From: Psychrobacter sp. NZS113
GTDB taxonomy: Bacteria > Pseudomonadota > Gammaproteobacteria > Pseudomonadales > Moraxellaceae
Length of the DNA: 64,000 bases
NCBI RefSeq assembly: GCF_015864825.1
Contig: NZ_JADYWL010000005.1
Coordinates: 62,001 to 126,000, forward strand
Direction of reading: 5' to 3'
Each line of letters starts with the position of its first letter. Within the stretch, counting starts at the first letter, position 1. The translations under genes and the position numbers were made by a program. The notes under the pieces are model-generated. The model was given only the letters and a program-made list of their open reading frames with translations. It made no database searches and was not told the origin of the DNA. Of the stretch, positions 17,345 to 26,734 are shown one piece after another.

Positions 17345-18543
17345 GCCTTTTCACCTACACTCTCACAATCAGAGGCAAATTCAATATATTTTTTGGCTAT
17401 CGTGATAGGTAACAATGCCTCATTAAATTCAGAATGAAATTGCTCTGGATTTTTCATTGCTAAGCTTAGTTTAGCAGCAATAGCATCTATATCTCTCATT
17501 GGCATTAAGTTATTTTGAGGCAATAACTCACTTGGACCTGAAGGACAGTTGGTACTGATGACTGGTGTACCCAACACCTGAGACTCTGCAATGACCAAAG
17601 CAAACCCTTCCCAATCAGAAGTTAATACTTTAAACCGCGCATGTTTTATATAAGGGAAAGGGTTTTCATGGAAACCTAAAAAAACTACCTTATTTTCTAA
17701 ATTGAGTTCGACCGCCAATTGCTCTATATCATTCTTAAGCTTGCCTTTACCTAAAAGCAATAAAGGTAGCGACTGATCTGTTTTGGCATAAGCTTTTAAC
17801 AGCACGTCATGACGTTTTGCCTCTTTAAAACTACCCACATGAATAATATAGTTCTGATACTCAGGAACGAACGCATCACCTAGTTTTCGAATACAATCTC
17901 TATCTATCGGGTTATGAATGGCTGCCATTGGTGTGATATCACCAAAATTTTCTAAAAAATCTTTTTTAACGCCGTTACTTACGCAGGCACAAGGGTTTTT
18001 TGAGTAAATTTTAGTAAAGTTATCTTTTTTCTGACGACCAATCTCTGCCTGTTGAAATTTATACAATAAAGATAAAGTGTTGTGAATCACATATACAATA
18101 TTGGGTAAACGACTGTAACTAAAAACGCTGTCTGAACGATCAAGATTGGATAAAATAATATCGGGCTGACCAATTTTTTTCGTGATATAACGATCTACAG
18201 CATGAGCAAAAAATTTATCTCGACGCTGTTCTCCTGGTATTCTTTTGTAAAGCCTGAATTTTAAAACATGATAAATAAGGTTAGGATTAAGATCATACTC
18301 TACCCGAGGCTTAAATCTTAAAACATGTACTTCATATCCTAATTCATAAAACCCCTGTCCTAAGGTAAGTACAACACGTTCAGCGCCACCACCTTGTAGA
18401 CAGTTGATGACTAAAAGTATTTTTTTCTTATTTTCTTTAGGTAAATTAGTGCTTATGCTCATGGCATTGTTAGTCATTTTAAACTTTCTTAGAAGTGAGT
18501 GTTTTGAGTATAAAGAGGGTTTGACATTATCACTTTGTGACAT
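17341..18543 (-). CDS. GT4-family glycosyltransferase (tandem copy B)
   Basis: A 400-residue GT-B enzyme. Acceptor-domain block INCLQGGGAERVVLTLGQGF; donor-domain blocks YIIHVGSFKEAKRHDVLL, LLLLGKGKLKNDIEQ, LTSDWEGFALVIAESQVLG and STNCPSGPSELLP. It is very similar along its whole length to the gene just upstream (18530-19621), so the two arose by tandem duplication. The start at 18543 overlaps the upstream stop by 14 bases. An internal ATG at 18477 would remove a 22-residue extension absent from the sister, and neither start has a strong ribosome site. Presumed to extend the LOS/capsule chain. Confidence 0.87.
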   Translation of the reverse strand: MSQSDNVKPSLYSKHSLLRKFKMTNNAMSISTNLPKENKKKILLVINCLQGGGAERVVLTLGQGFYELGYEVHVLRFKPRVEYDLNPNLIYHVLKFRLYKRIPGEQRRDKFFAHAVDRYITKKIGQPDIILSNLDRSDSVFSYSRLPNIVYVIHNTLSLLYKFQQAEIGRQKKDNFTKIYSKNPCACVSNGVKKDFLENFGDITPMAAIHNPIDRDCIRKLGDAFVPEYQNYIIHVGSFKEAKRHDVLLKAYAKTDQSLPLLLLGKGKLKNDIEQLAVELNLENKVVFLGFHENPFPYIKHARFKVLTSDWEGFALVIAESQVLGTPVISTNCPSGPSELLPQNNLMPMRDIDAIAAKLSLAMKNPEQFHSEFNEALLPITIAKKYIEFASDCESVGEKA

Positions 18544-19621
18544 CTAGTCTTTGAGAAAATTCTAGATATTTCTCAGCTATTTTGACTGGAAGAAGTGACT
18601 CATCAAAGGGGGCATGAAACTGTTGTGGGTTGCTCATTGCCTGACGCATTTTTTCAGCAATGGCTTCAATATCTCCCATCGGCATCAAGTTGCTTTCAGG
18701 TAATAGCTCACTCGGGCCTGATGGACAATTGGTGCTGATGACCGGTGTACCTAGCACTAGAGCTTCAGCGATGACTAACGCAAAGCCTTCCCAGTCAGAC
18801 GTCAGCACTTTAAATTGTGCATGTTTGATATAAGGAAAAGGGTTTTCGTGAAAGCCTAAAAACATCACTTTATTTTCTAGTTTTAACGCTGTGACTAAAC
18901 TCTCTATCTCACCTTTATGCTTGCCTTGGCCTAACAGCAACAGTGGTATAGATTGATCGGTTTTTGCGTAGGCTTTTACCAATACATCATGACGCTTTGC
19001 ATCTTTAAAGCTTCCTACATGAATGATATATTTCTGATATTCAGGAACAAAAGCATCGGCCTGCTTTTGAATACTGTCTCTATCGATCGGATTGTGGATG
19101 GCCGCCGTTGGTGTAATATCGCCAAAGCTCTTGATAAAATCCTTTTCAGCACCCTCACTCACACAAACACAAGGATGTTTAGAATAAATTTCGACCATTT
19201 TCCTCTTCAATTGCTCAGCATCTTGATTTTTATTGAATTTGTAGAGCAGTGATACGGTGTTATGAATGATATAGGTGATATTCGGTAGCTTACTATTGCT
19301 CAAGATACTGTCCGCACGATCTAGATTAGAAAGTATCATGTCAGGCTGACCGATATTTTGCGAAACATACTTATCGACAGAACGTGCAAAAATCTTATCA
19401 CGTCTTTCAGCTCCTGGTATGAGCTTGTAGGGTTTAAATTTGAGTACATGGTAATGAAGGTCTGGGCTTAAGTCATACTCTACCAATGGTTTGAATCTTA
19501 GAACATGTACTTCGTAGCCCAATTCATAAAACCCTTGACCTAACGTTAATACCACACGCTCCGCACCGCCGCCTTGTAAGCAATTAATAACAAGTAACAC
19601 TATTTTTTTGTGCTGTTTCAT
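18530..19621 (-). CDS. GT4-family glycosyltransferase (tandem copy A)
   Basis: A 363-residue GT-B enzyme with the same blocks as its downstream neighbour: INCLQGGGAERVVLTLGQGF at the N-terminus, then IIHVGSFKDAKRHDVL, LTSDWEGFALVIAEALVLG and STNCPSGPSELLP. Similarity between the two copies extends from residue 5 to near the end, with differences clustered in the acceptor half. That is the usual pattern when duplicated transferases shift acceptor while keeping the donor. It may be co-transcribed with the downstream copy (14-base overlap) and the upstream GT8 gene, 66 bases away. Confidence 0.88.
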   Translation of the reverse strand: MKQHKKIVLLVINCLQGGGAERVVLTLGQGFYELGYEVHVLRFKPLVEYDLSPDLHYHVLKFKPYKLIPGAERRDKIFARSVDKYVSQNIGQPDMILSNLDRADSILSNSKLPNITYIIHNTVSLLYKFNKNQDAEQLKRKMVEIYSKHPCVCVSEGAEKDFIKSFGDITPTAAIHNPIDRDSIQKQADAFVPEYQKYIIHVGSFKDAKRHDVLVKAYAKTDQSIPLLLLGQGKHKGEIESLVTALKLENKVMFLGFHENPFPYIKHAQFKVLTSDWEGFALVIAEALVLGTPVISTNCPSGPSELLPESNLMPMGDIEAIAEKMRQAMSNPQQFHAPFDESLLPVKIAEKYLEFSQRLDVTK

Positions 19622-19687
19622 AAACTACGACCTATCGAGTGATATCTTTGTCCACTTAAAGAAACTTATAATTATTTGATCGAAAAA

Positions 19688-20554
19688 TCAGCGCTTAAAG
19701 AGTCTTGAAAATAGTGATTTGGAAGCACTCGGACGAGTGACTTTATTACCATTGTAGCCTTGCTGAGATTTTTTTGGAAAACTACCAAAAGGTTCAATTC
19801 GATAACTGTCTAAATGATATCCAGCATCAAGCGCTTCATGATAATACTCATCAAAAAGGTCGACCAGATCTTGTCTCGGATGGGGCATTATTTCACCATC
19901 AAACCAATGCTCGAACCCTTCTTCACTCACTCTAGGCAACGAATATTTGTGACTGAATTGCGTTCCCATATCCGAGTAATGCAAGACTTTGATTTCCTCT
20001 ATCGCTAAGTCTTCACCATCAATACAGTTATAGCTGTCTTGATAAGACTCAATCAGCTGAGTATTTTTCTGGAACACCGCCATCATTTCTTTGTGGCTTT
20101 TAGGGTCTTTTTTGAGTTTTTCGATAGGTAAAATGACAGACTTTGCAGCTTCACAATCCCACACGCAAGTACATAACCGAGTCATATCAGCATTCGTTTT
20201 AGCCGCTACTATGGACTGTCCTTCAATAGGATGCTGCCATAATTTTGCTAAATCGTCTAAAACAACGACGTCAGCATCCATATAGATCGCACGTCCAGAA
20301 TAATTGCAATACTCTGGAATCGCCCATCTAAAACCTGAAAAAGGCGTTGACCACTTGGTGGTATCCCAGCCTTTACCAGTTTCAGGGTTAGAATACCAAT
20401 AACTATCAGGATCACGTGATAGCTGCATCCATACTATTTCCACTGGCACACTGGTATGTTTATGGATACTATAATCCAGAACCATCATCTGCTCTAGATC
20501 ACAGTTATTTGGGTCACAGCCCACAAAGACTCTGATGGTATCGTTTGTTTTCAT
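19688..20554 (-). CDS. GT8-like glycosyltransferase
   Basis: A 288-residue protein opening with RVFVGCDPNNCDLEQMMVLDYSI, a typical GT8/GT-A start. A DxD metal and UDP-sugar site lies in AIYMDADVVVLDDLAKLW (Asp93, Asp95), followed by a conserved FRWAIPEYC stretch before it and HYSDMGTQ later, as in lipopolysaccharide galactosyl- or glucosyltransferases. The C-terminal tail is basic (SLFSRLFKR), which may help contact the membrane. It shares direction with the two GT4 genes downstream. Sugar and acceptor are not known. Confidence 0.83.
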   Translation of the reverse strand: MKTNDTIRVFVGCDPNNCDLEQMMVLDYSIHKHTSVPVEIVWMQLSRDPDSYWYSNPETGKGWDTTKWSTPFSGFRWAIPEYCNYSGRAIYMDADVVVLDDLAKLWQHPIEGQSIVAAKTNADMTRLCTCVWDCEAAKSVILPIEKLKKDPKSHKEMMAVFQKNTQLIESYQDSYNCIDGEDLAIEEIKVLHYSDMGTQFSHKYSLPRVSEEGFEHWFDGEIMPHPRQDLVDLFDEYYHEALDAGYHLDSYRIEPFGSFPKKSQQGYNGNKVTRPSASKSLFSRLFKR

Positions 20555-20662
20555 AGTTCTATCCGTTCACTAGAGAATAATATAGCCCTGATTATTTACA
20601 GGGCTATAAAACATCAGTTTTAATTACGTCTAATGTGATAATACTCAGTTATAAAGCTAAGC

Positions 20663-21499
20663 TTATTCTTTCCAGTATTTCTCAATCCAAGTTACTGGCA
20701 AGATAAAGTGGCGTAAATGTCGTAAAGGGCGTTTCAAGTTTTTGGGTTCAGTAATTCTTTTCAAATGATCTTTAGCATTATTAGCCGCATTTTTATTATA
20801 CATGCCATCAATTGCATGCGTAGGGTATAAATCACCAGGGAAAATAACCAAACGAGCACCTTTAGGAATCTTTGGTTCTTTAAAATAGTTGAACGGGAAC
20901 GGTTGACGACACTTGCGTCTAAAGTGCGCCACCCATGCCTTTGGAAACAGCTTCACGCCACCTGGTGCGTTACGTGTGACAAAACGCTGCTCAAAACGAT
21001 ACTCATCAGCGATGCCTTGTGGATCCGCCTTGAATTTTTCTTGTAGTGAAACAAGCGAACCTATCTGAAATCTGAAACAAGAAGTCTGCCCCAAACGCTC
21101 CAACGGGTTGCTTGGGTTATAAGATAAAATAACATCGTCCGGCTTGCCATACTCAAAGAAGGGGTCGAGGCTATCGACGATAATCACATCCAAGTCTACA
21201 AACAGTACTGTACCGGTTAAATCACCAAGTTTTTCGCCCCACAAACGAGATTTTGGCCACTTACCCAATGTATTGGTTGGCATAGTGACATCTAACGGCG
21301 GCAATGCTTGGCATTCGATTTCTGGACGTACATCGGTGGTATCGTCTGTAAAGCACACAAAACGAAATGGCGGCGTAATATTACGGGACACCATGCCATA
21401 TAGTTTATTGGCATAATCAGCTCCGTACTTTGTACCCCATTTAATACAAATGATTTGTTTGATATTTTTATTATCTGCTGTATCAGAATCTATTGGCAT
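20663..21499 (-). CDS. Putative glycosyltransferase, DxD type (paralogue of 10005-10805)
   Basis: A 278-residue protein with the same ordered blocks as the gene at 10005-10805: ICIKWGTKYGADYANKLYGM, FVCFTDDTT, the DxD site FVDLDVIIVD (Asp102, Asp104), FQIGS, a FPFNYF block and a terminal IEKYWKE. It is the first gene of the left-going glycosyltransferase run and closes the cluster. Presumed to use a nucleotide sugar in the cytoplasm. The SRLWGEK segment after residue 84 replaces the KLTTFKPELY of its paralogue, which may mean a different acceptor. Confidence 0.75.
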   Translation of the reverse strand: MPIDSDTADNKNIKQIICIKWGTKYGADYANKLYGMVSRNITPPFRFVCFTDDTTDVRPEIECQALPPLDVTMPTNTLGKWPKSRLWGEKLGDLTGTVLFVDLDVIIVDSLDPFFEYGKPDDVILSYNPSNPLERLGQTSCFRFQIGSLVSLQEKFKADPQGIADEYRFEQRFVTRNAPGGVKLFPKAWVAHFRRKCRQPFPFNYFKEPKIPKGARLVIFPGDLYPTHAIDGMYNKNAANNAKDHLKRITEPKNLKRPLRHLRHFILPVTWIEKYWKE

Positions 21500-21548
21500 T
21501 GACTGCTCACTTTGACGGTATGAATAAATATGATGGCTATATTAGCAT

Positions 21549-21584
21549 AAAAAAAAGACTGAACAATTACGTTCAGTCTTTTTT
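21549..21584 (-). terminator. Terminator between ilvE and the glycan cluster
   Basis: Perfect eight-base arms GACTGAAC (21557-21564) and GTTCAGTC (21571-21578) with a six-base loop, flanked by A- and T-runs. On the minus strand it ends ilvE transcription 24 bases after its stop and insulates the glycosyltransferase genes. Confidence 0.9.
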
Positions 21585-21607
21585 AGTTTTTCAAAGTAAC
21601 TACATTG

Positions 21608-22537
21608 TTAATCAATGAAGCTTAACCAATCCATATATTGCTCATTGCGACCGTGTACTACATCAAAGTATAAAGTTTGTAGCTTTTCAGTCAGCTCTCC
21701 ACGGCCACCGTTACCGATAATGCGATCATCATATTCACGAATAGGTGTCACTTCAGCAGCAGTACCTGTCATAAATATCTCATCTGCTAAGTAAAACTCA
21801 TCACGAGTAATACGGCGCTCAACGACTTTAATGCCTAGATCATCAGCGAACTGAATGATAGTACGGCGAGTGATACCATCTAGCGCACCACCAGCTAAGT
21901 CAGGAGTATGCAATACGCCATCTTTCACTAAGAACAAGTTCTCGCCAGCACCTTGGCAAACGTAGCCCTGTGGATCCATCAAAATAGCTTCGTCATAGCC
22001 GTTACGAGTCACTTCTTGATTGGCCATGATAGACACTGGATAGTTACTTGAAGCTTTCGCCTTACACATCGTCACATTGGTCATATGATGTGTAAATGAA
22101 GACGTTTTCACGCGGATACCGTTTTTGATACCTTCGTCACCAAGATACGCACCCCAATGCCAAGCAGCAACCATCGCGTTGATACTGTTGTCACGCGAGG
22201 ACAGACCTAGCTTTTCTGCACCGACCCAAATTAATGGACGGATATACGCTTCTGCCAAGTTGTTTTGTTTGACCACATCTTTATGCGCTTGCTCTAGAGT
22301 CGCCGCATCGAACGGTACATCCATTTGAAAGATTTTTGCAGAGCCTAACAGACGCTCGGTATGCTCTTTTAGACGAAAAATAGCAGTACGATTATCAGCA
22401 GTTTGGTAAGCACGCACACCTTCAAATACAGCCATGCCATAATGCAAGCTGTGTGTCAGTACGTGAACTTTAGCATCTGGCTGCTCAATCATTGTGCCAT
22501 TCATCCAAAGCTTACCATCTTGTGTTGCCATGTTCAT
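21608..22537 (-). CDS. ilvE: Branched-chain amino acid aminotransferase
   Basis: A 309-residue fold-type IV PLP enzyme that performs the last step of leucine, isoleucine and valine synthesis. The PLP lysine lies in CKAKASSNY (Lys161); FEGVRAY, YIRPLIWVG, DEAILMDPQG and QGAGENLF are typical for IlvE. An AAGGA lies seven bases before the ATG at 22537, which favours it over the ATG two codons later. It is monocistronic, bounded by a terminator downstream and a 261-base spacer upstream. Confidence 0.95.
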   Translation of the reverse strand: MNMATQDGKLWMNGTMIEQPDAKVHVLTHSLHYGMAVFEGVRAYQTADNRTAIFRLKEHTERLLGSAKIFQMDVPFDAATLEQAHKDVVKQNNLAEAYIRPLIWVGAEKLGLSSRDNSINAMVAAWHWGAYLGDEGIKNGIRVKTSSFTHHMTNVTMCKAKASSNYPVSIMANQEVTRNGYDEAILMDPQGYVCQGAGENLFLVKDGVLHTPDLAGGALDGITRRTIIQFADDLGIKVVERRITRDEFYLADEIFMTGTAAEVTPIREYDDRIIGNGGRGELTEKLQTLYFDVVHGRNEQYMDWLSFID

Positions 22538-22798
22538 TTTGTAGTCCTTATGCTAGCGCTAACGTCTAACTTTTTTAGGTAGATTATATTTCATAGTATT
22601 TATCAACATCATATGATAACACCACTGCATCAAATTTTATTGCTAAAATTCAGCCTTATTGTCACTAATAAATGATGGATAATTGCCAGTGGTATGGCGA
22701 TGTGTGACCGATTATATCACTGGCAGTCTTAGCAAATGAACTCTTTTGGTTTGGACATAGTAGGCTATTATTTATAGTTAAAAAACTGGATATCTATC

Positions 22799-25666
22799 CT
22801 ACTCTTCATCTACTGTATCGACGCCCATCAAATGTTTCCATTGGTCTTGTACTAGAGCCCGTGTTTCTTTCCATAGCGACTCATCGACCAACAATGATTG
22901 CTCTGACAATGCCAATTGATGGGTAGCTGCACGAATTCTCAGATAAGCATCTGTCAAATCTTGACAGACTTGCGCCTCCCAAATGCCAAGTAAGGCAACT
23001 TCCTCAAAGATACGGACGTTGTCACTCCATTTGGTCAAGCTTGGATGCTCATGCGAGTAAGCCAATACCGCAAATTGTGCTAGGAACTCAATATCGATTA
23101 TCCCGCCCGCATCTTGTTTGAGATGGAACTTACCAGATTTCTGTTGCCATTGGTTGGTACCTAGATGCTTTTGCATCTTGATACGCATACTGGTGACTTC
23201 CGTACGTACCTGCTCTAGCGTACGCGGTAATGCCAGCACATTTCGGCGAATATCACAAAAACGTGCCGTTACTCGTCTATCTCCACAAATCGCGCGAGCA
23301 CGCACCAGTGCTTGATGCTCCCATGACCAAGCCTTGTCTAGCTGGTATGTCTCAAAAGCATCACATGACACCACCATCATACCGGCGTTACCTGATGGGC
23401 GCAGACGCATATCAATCTCGTAAGCACGGCCATCTCGGGTTTGCGTATTGAGATAGTTCATTAATTTTTGTACCAGACGCGCAGCAAACTTCATACCACT
23501 GACCGACTTTTCGCCCGTAGTCATGCCCTGCTCTTTTATCTTGTGTAAAAACACCAAGTCCAAGTCAGAAGAATATGACAGCTCTAATCCACCAAGCTTA
23601 CCGTAACCAATAATAGCAAAGCCACAATCCGCTTCGGTCACAGGATCGCCATCTTGGCCAATAGGATAGCCATAGCGTCTGACAATCTCTGCAAAAGCAC
23701 GCTCTAATACCGCTTCTAGTACCACCGCAGCGATATAAGTTAAAGAATCAGACACCTTCATAATCGGACGCGCAGCTAATATATCGCTAGCCGCTACTGC
23801 CAATATTTGGTTCTTTTTAAACAGCCGTACAACGCTGAGCAGCTTCTCTTCGTCATTAGGCTCTACGCGTAGTAATTGTTGACGTAGAATGTCACGCAGC
23901 TCACGCTTATCAGGCAAATGATGATAGCGCTGCTGTAAAAAAGTATCTAGCAGTACAGGATAGTGTGCCAGCTCTTTTGCAATCCAAGGACTGGCTGACA
24001 GCATTGGAATCAGCTCAATCGTGGCATTGGGGTTTTCTGCAATCATCACGAGATAGATGGAACGACGACAAATCGCTTCGAGCAACGAGATAAGACGAGG
24101 CAACGCTGTATTCGCAAGTTGCTGCTGGTCTTGATGTGCCAATAGCGCGTGGACGATGACAGGATACGCATCATCTAGACGTTCTCTGGCTTCTTCACTT
24201 AAATTGGCAACCAGTTTTGACTGCCAAAAATTATCTAATAGATCTCGGTTTTTTTCCGTGAGTACGTTATCCAGTCGTGCAATCTGCTCATCAAGATCTT
24301 TTGGCTCAAGGCTAGCATCTTCTTGATCCGGCACTTGACGTTCGGTGACCATGCGCTCGAATGGGACATTTACATTATTTCGATGCTGATTGAGCGTGCT
24401 GAGTAGCGCTGCCCAGTTCTCAAACCCAAGTGTGATAGCCAGATTATATTGCCACTGCGTATCATGTGGTAAGCGCTGGGTCTGCTGATCATTAATCGCC
24501 TGAATCGCATGTTCAAGTCGACGCAAAAACCGATACGCGGCTTGTAATTTCTTATAAGTTTCAAGCTCTAAATATTTGAGCTTATATAGCACCTTCATCG
24601 CGTCCAAACAGGACTTAATCTGCAGCTGAGGATGTCTTCCGCCATAAATCAACTGAAACGCTTGTACGATGAACTCAATGTCTCTGATACCGCCTGCACC
24701 AAGCTTAATATTGTCCAAATCTTCACGCTGTGCCACTTGGTTTTGAATGAGAGACTTCATTTCTCGCAGTGCCGAAAAAGCACTGTAGTCGACATAGTAG
24801 CGAAAAACGAATGGCCTGATGAGCGCTTGTAATTCATCATAGAACGGCTGCTCTAACTGTCCGACTACACGGGCTTTCAGCCAAGCAAAACGTTCCCACG
24901 CGCGGCCATGTTGAGAAAAGTATTTTTGCAGCGCTGACAAATGAATAGCCAAGTCGCTACCATCTCCCCACGGACGTAGACGCATATCAACGCGAAAGAC
25001 AAAACCATCAGCAGTGGTATGATCAAGCAATTTGATGATACCTTGACCTAATCGAGTCATAAAGCGCTTGTTGTCTATGCTACGAGTACCTTTGGCCTTA
25101 TCACCATTGGTTTCACCACGTGCTTGATGGACAAAAATGAGATCGATATCACTAGATAGGTTTAGCTCGTGGGCACCAAGTTTCCCCATAGCCATGATGG
25201 CCATATCGTCGATTTGCACATTACCTTTGGCATCAATAAAGGTTGGTTCGCCATACTGCTTGATCAGATGCTGATAGGTATAATCCTTAGCAAAAGAGAT
25301 ACAACCCCCTGCAAACTCAGAGAGTTCATCAGTCAACTGCTCAAGTGATATCATCTGTAAGGCATCTTGCCAGATCCAACGCATCATTAGCAGAGTACGC
25401 AAATCACGTAGCCCTTTCATTACCTTGTCTTCATCGGCGATCTGATAGTTCTCATCCAAAGTATAGTCTTGTATCAGATCATCGATTTGCTGGCGCGTTA
25501 AGGTATGATCTAATGGGTAGCTGCGCAAAAAAGTTTGGCATGAGACCGTACGGCTCTCCCAAATTTGATAAGCAAACTCACTCGCCGTCTGCAATACTTG
25601 CAGCTGCTCTACTGTAGGCTGATTATCTGTACCATGGGTCTCGCGTGAAGGCATAGCAGGTAACAT
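22799..25666 (-). CDS. glnE: Glutamine synthetase adenylyltransferase/deadenylase
   Basis: A 955-residue two-domain nucleotidyltransferase, full length for the family. The N-terminal catalytic site (deadenylation half) is MGKLGAHELNLSSDIDLIFVH and the C-terminal one (adenylation half) is GYGKLGGLELSYSSDLDLVF, each followed by its helical domain (GAGGIRDIEFIVQ and DAGGIIDIEFLAQF). It tunes glutamine synthetase activity to nitrogen supply, normally under PII control. AAGGAG stands 11 bases before the ATG at 25666, a somewhat long spacing; a second ATG four codons in is possible. Confidence 0.96.
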   Translation of the reverse strand: MLPAMPSRETHGTDNQPTVEQLQVLQTASEFAYQIWESRTVSCQTFLRSYPLDHTLTRQQIDDLIQDYTLDENYQIADEDKVMKGLRDLRTLLMMRWIWQDALQMISLEQLTDELSEFAGGCISFAKDYTYQHLIKQYGEPTFIDAKGNVQIDDMAIMAMGKLGAHELNLSSDIDLIFVHQARGETNGDKAKGTRSIDNKRFMTRLGQGIIKLLDHTTADGFVFRVDMRLRPWGDGSDLAIHLSALQKYFSQHGRAWERFAWLKARVVGQLEQPFYDELQALIRPFVFRYYVDYSAFSALREMKSLIQNQVAQREDLDNIKLGAGGIRDIEFIVQAFQLIYGGRHPQLQIKSCLDAMKVLYKLKYLELETYKKLQAAYRFLRRLEHAIQAINDQQTQRLPHDTQWQYNLAITLGFENWAALLSTLNQHRNNVNVPFERMVTERQVPDQEDASLEPKDLDEQIARLDNVLTEKNRDLLDNFWQSKLVANLSEEARERLDDAYPVIVHALLAHQDQQQLANTALPRLISLLEAICRRSIYLVMIAENPNATIELIPMLSASPWIAKELAHYPVLLDTFLQQRYHHLPDKRELRDILRQQLLRVEPNDEEKLLSVVRLFKKNQILAVAASDILAARPIMKVSDSLTYIAAVVLEAVLERAFAEIVRRYGYPIGQDGDPVTEADCGFAIIGYGKLGGLELSYSSDLDLVFLHKIKEQGMTTGEKSVSGMKFAARLVQKLMNYLNTQTRDGRAYEIDMRLRPSGNAGMMVVSCDAFETYQLDKAWSWEHQALVRARAICGDRRVTARFCDIRRNVLALPRTLEQVRTEVTSMRIKMQKHLGTNQWQQKSGKFHLKQDAGGIIDIEFLAQFAVLAYSHEHPSLTKWSDNVRIFEEVALLGIWEAQVCQDLTDAYLRIRAATHQLALSEQSLLVDESLWKETRALVQDQWKHLMGVDTVDEE

Positions 25667-25883
25667 AGGTAAATAAACTCCTTACATGGAATGATAAGAC
25701 TACGTGAACCTAGCGCATAATATTAGCGTTTTTTCTTACGAGGTAGTCACCGAATCTGACAACCATACTAATATATGCCAGTATTTATGATAAAACCACT
25801 TTTAATCACACTGACGCGCTTTGCTTTTGAGCGCTTTATGGTAGCATAAACACCTTTAGCATTGACGATCGACAAGAATCCTT

Positions 25884-26300
25884 ATGACAACCATGCCTCC
25901 TTTACTTCTGATTACCGCTGATCCCAGTCATCCACTTGGCTCTCTAGCGCTACGTTATGCTCGTGCTTATCTTAAAAACACTTCCAGCAAAGAAAATGCG
26001 AATAGCAGTGAAACGTTAAATGTCTTTTTTTATGGAGATGCTGCCCATACTGCCAATCGCCTACGCTGGCAGTCCGCAGAGCAAGTTGATTTGACCAAAG
26101 AATGGCAAAACCTTGCCGAGCAGTATCAATTATCGCTACCCGTCTGCGTCAGTACTGCTCTCAGTCGCGGGATTAGTGACAAGGATAACAGCTCACGCCA
26201 TCAGCTCAATGGTGATAATCTTGCAACAGGATTTTCGCTAGTCGGCCTGAGTGAGCTTGCGATGATGATGCAAGAATACTGCCGCCTGATTCAATTTTAA
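25884..26300 (+). CDS. tusD: Sulfur carrier protein TusD (DsrE family)
   Basis: A 138-residue DsrE-fold protein of the tRNA 2-thiouridine sulfur relay. The active cysteine is in LPVCVSTALSRGISD (Cys88), matching the catalytic Cys of E. coli TusD. The spacing from residues 8 to 60 (AYLKN..., VFFYGDAAHTANRL) follows the family. It passes sulfur from TusA toward TusE within the TusBCD complex. It is the first gene of the tusDCBE run. Confidence 0.9.
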   Translation: MTTMPPLLLITADPSHPLGSLALRYARAYLKNTSSKENANSSETLNVFFYGDAAHTANRLRWQSAEQVDLTKEWQNLAEQYQLSLPVCVSTALSRGISDKDNSSRHQLNGDNLATGFSLVGLSELAMMMQEYCRLIQF

Positions 26301-26388
26301 CAACGCACCGTTTTAAGATATTTTGGCTTGGAAGATATGATTGCAAAGACGACAATCATCACGCAAGTAATCAGATTAGGATTCAACC

Positions 26389-26712
26389 ATGAAATTATTA
26401 ATTCAGTTGCACACGCCGACTGAAATGGCCAGTTATGAGGGCTGTGCGCTGGCGCTAACGCTAGCGACTTTTGGTCATGACGTACAATTATATTTGGATG
26501 CACCTGTTTTTGGCCTACTGATGCAGTCTGAAACGCGTTTGCATGGCATGATTCAATCACTTGAGCTATACGACATGCCAGCAGCTTGGCTGCCTGATGA
26601 TGTATTCAGTGGTTGGGTCACGGGTATGCTGCCAACAGATTTGGCATCACAACTGACGTTGATACCAGAAGTCGTTAACTCACAAGACTTTGAGCAAATA
26701 CTGACCTTTTAA
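26389..26712 (+). CDS. tusC: TusC-like sulfur relay subunit (DsrF family)
   Basis: A 107-residue protein with the DsrE/DsrF fold pattern: a short beta start MKLLIQLHTP, the EGCALALTLATFGHDVQLYL helix-strand, then VFGLL, and a closing FEQILTF like the VILRF ending of E. coli TusC. No catalytic cysteine is needed in this subunit. AGGA lies seven bases before the ATG. Assignment rests on position between tusD and tusB as much as on sequence. Confidence 0.82.
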   Translation: MKLLIQLHTPTEMASYEGCALALTLATFGHDVQLYLDAPVFGLLMQSETRLHGMIQSLELYDMPAAWLPDDVFSGWVTGMLPTDLASQLTLIPEVVNSQDFEQILTF

Positions 26713-26734
26713 TTGAGCAGATAGGAAGAACCAA

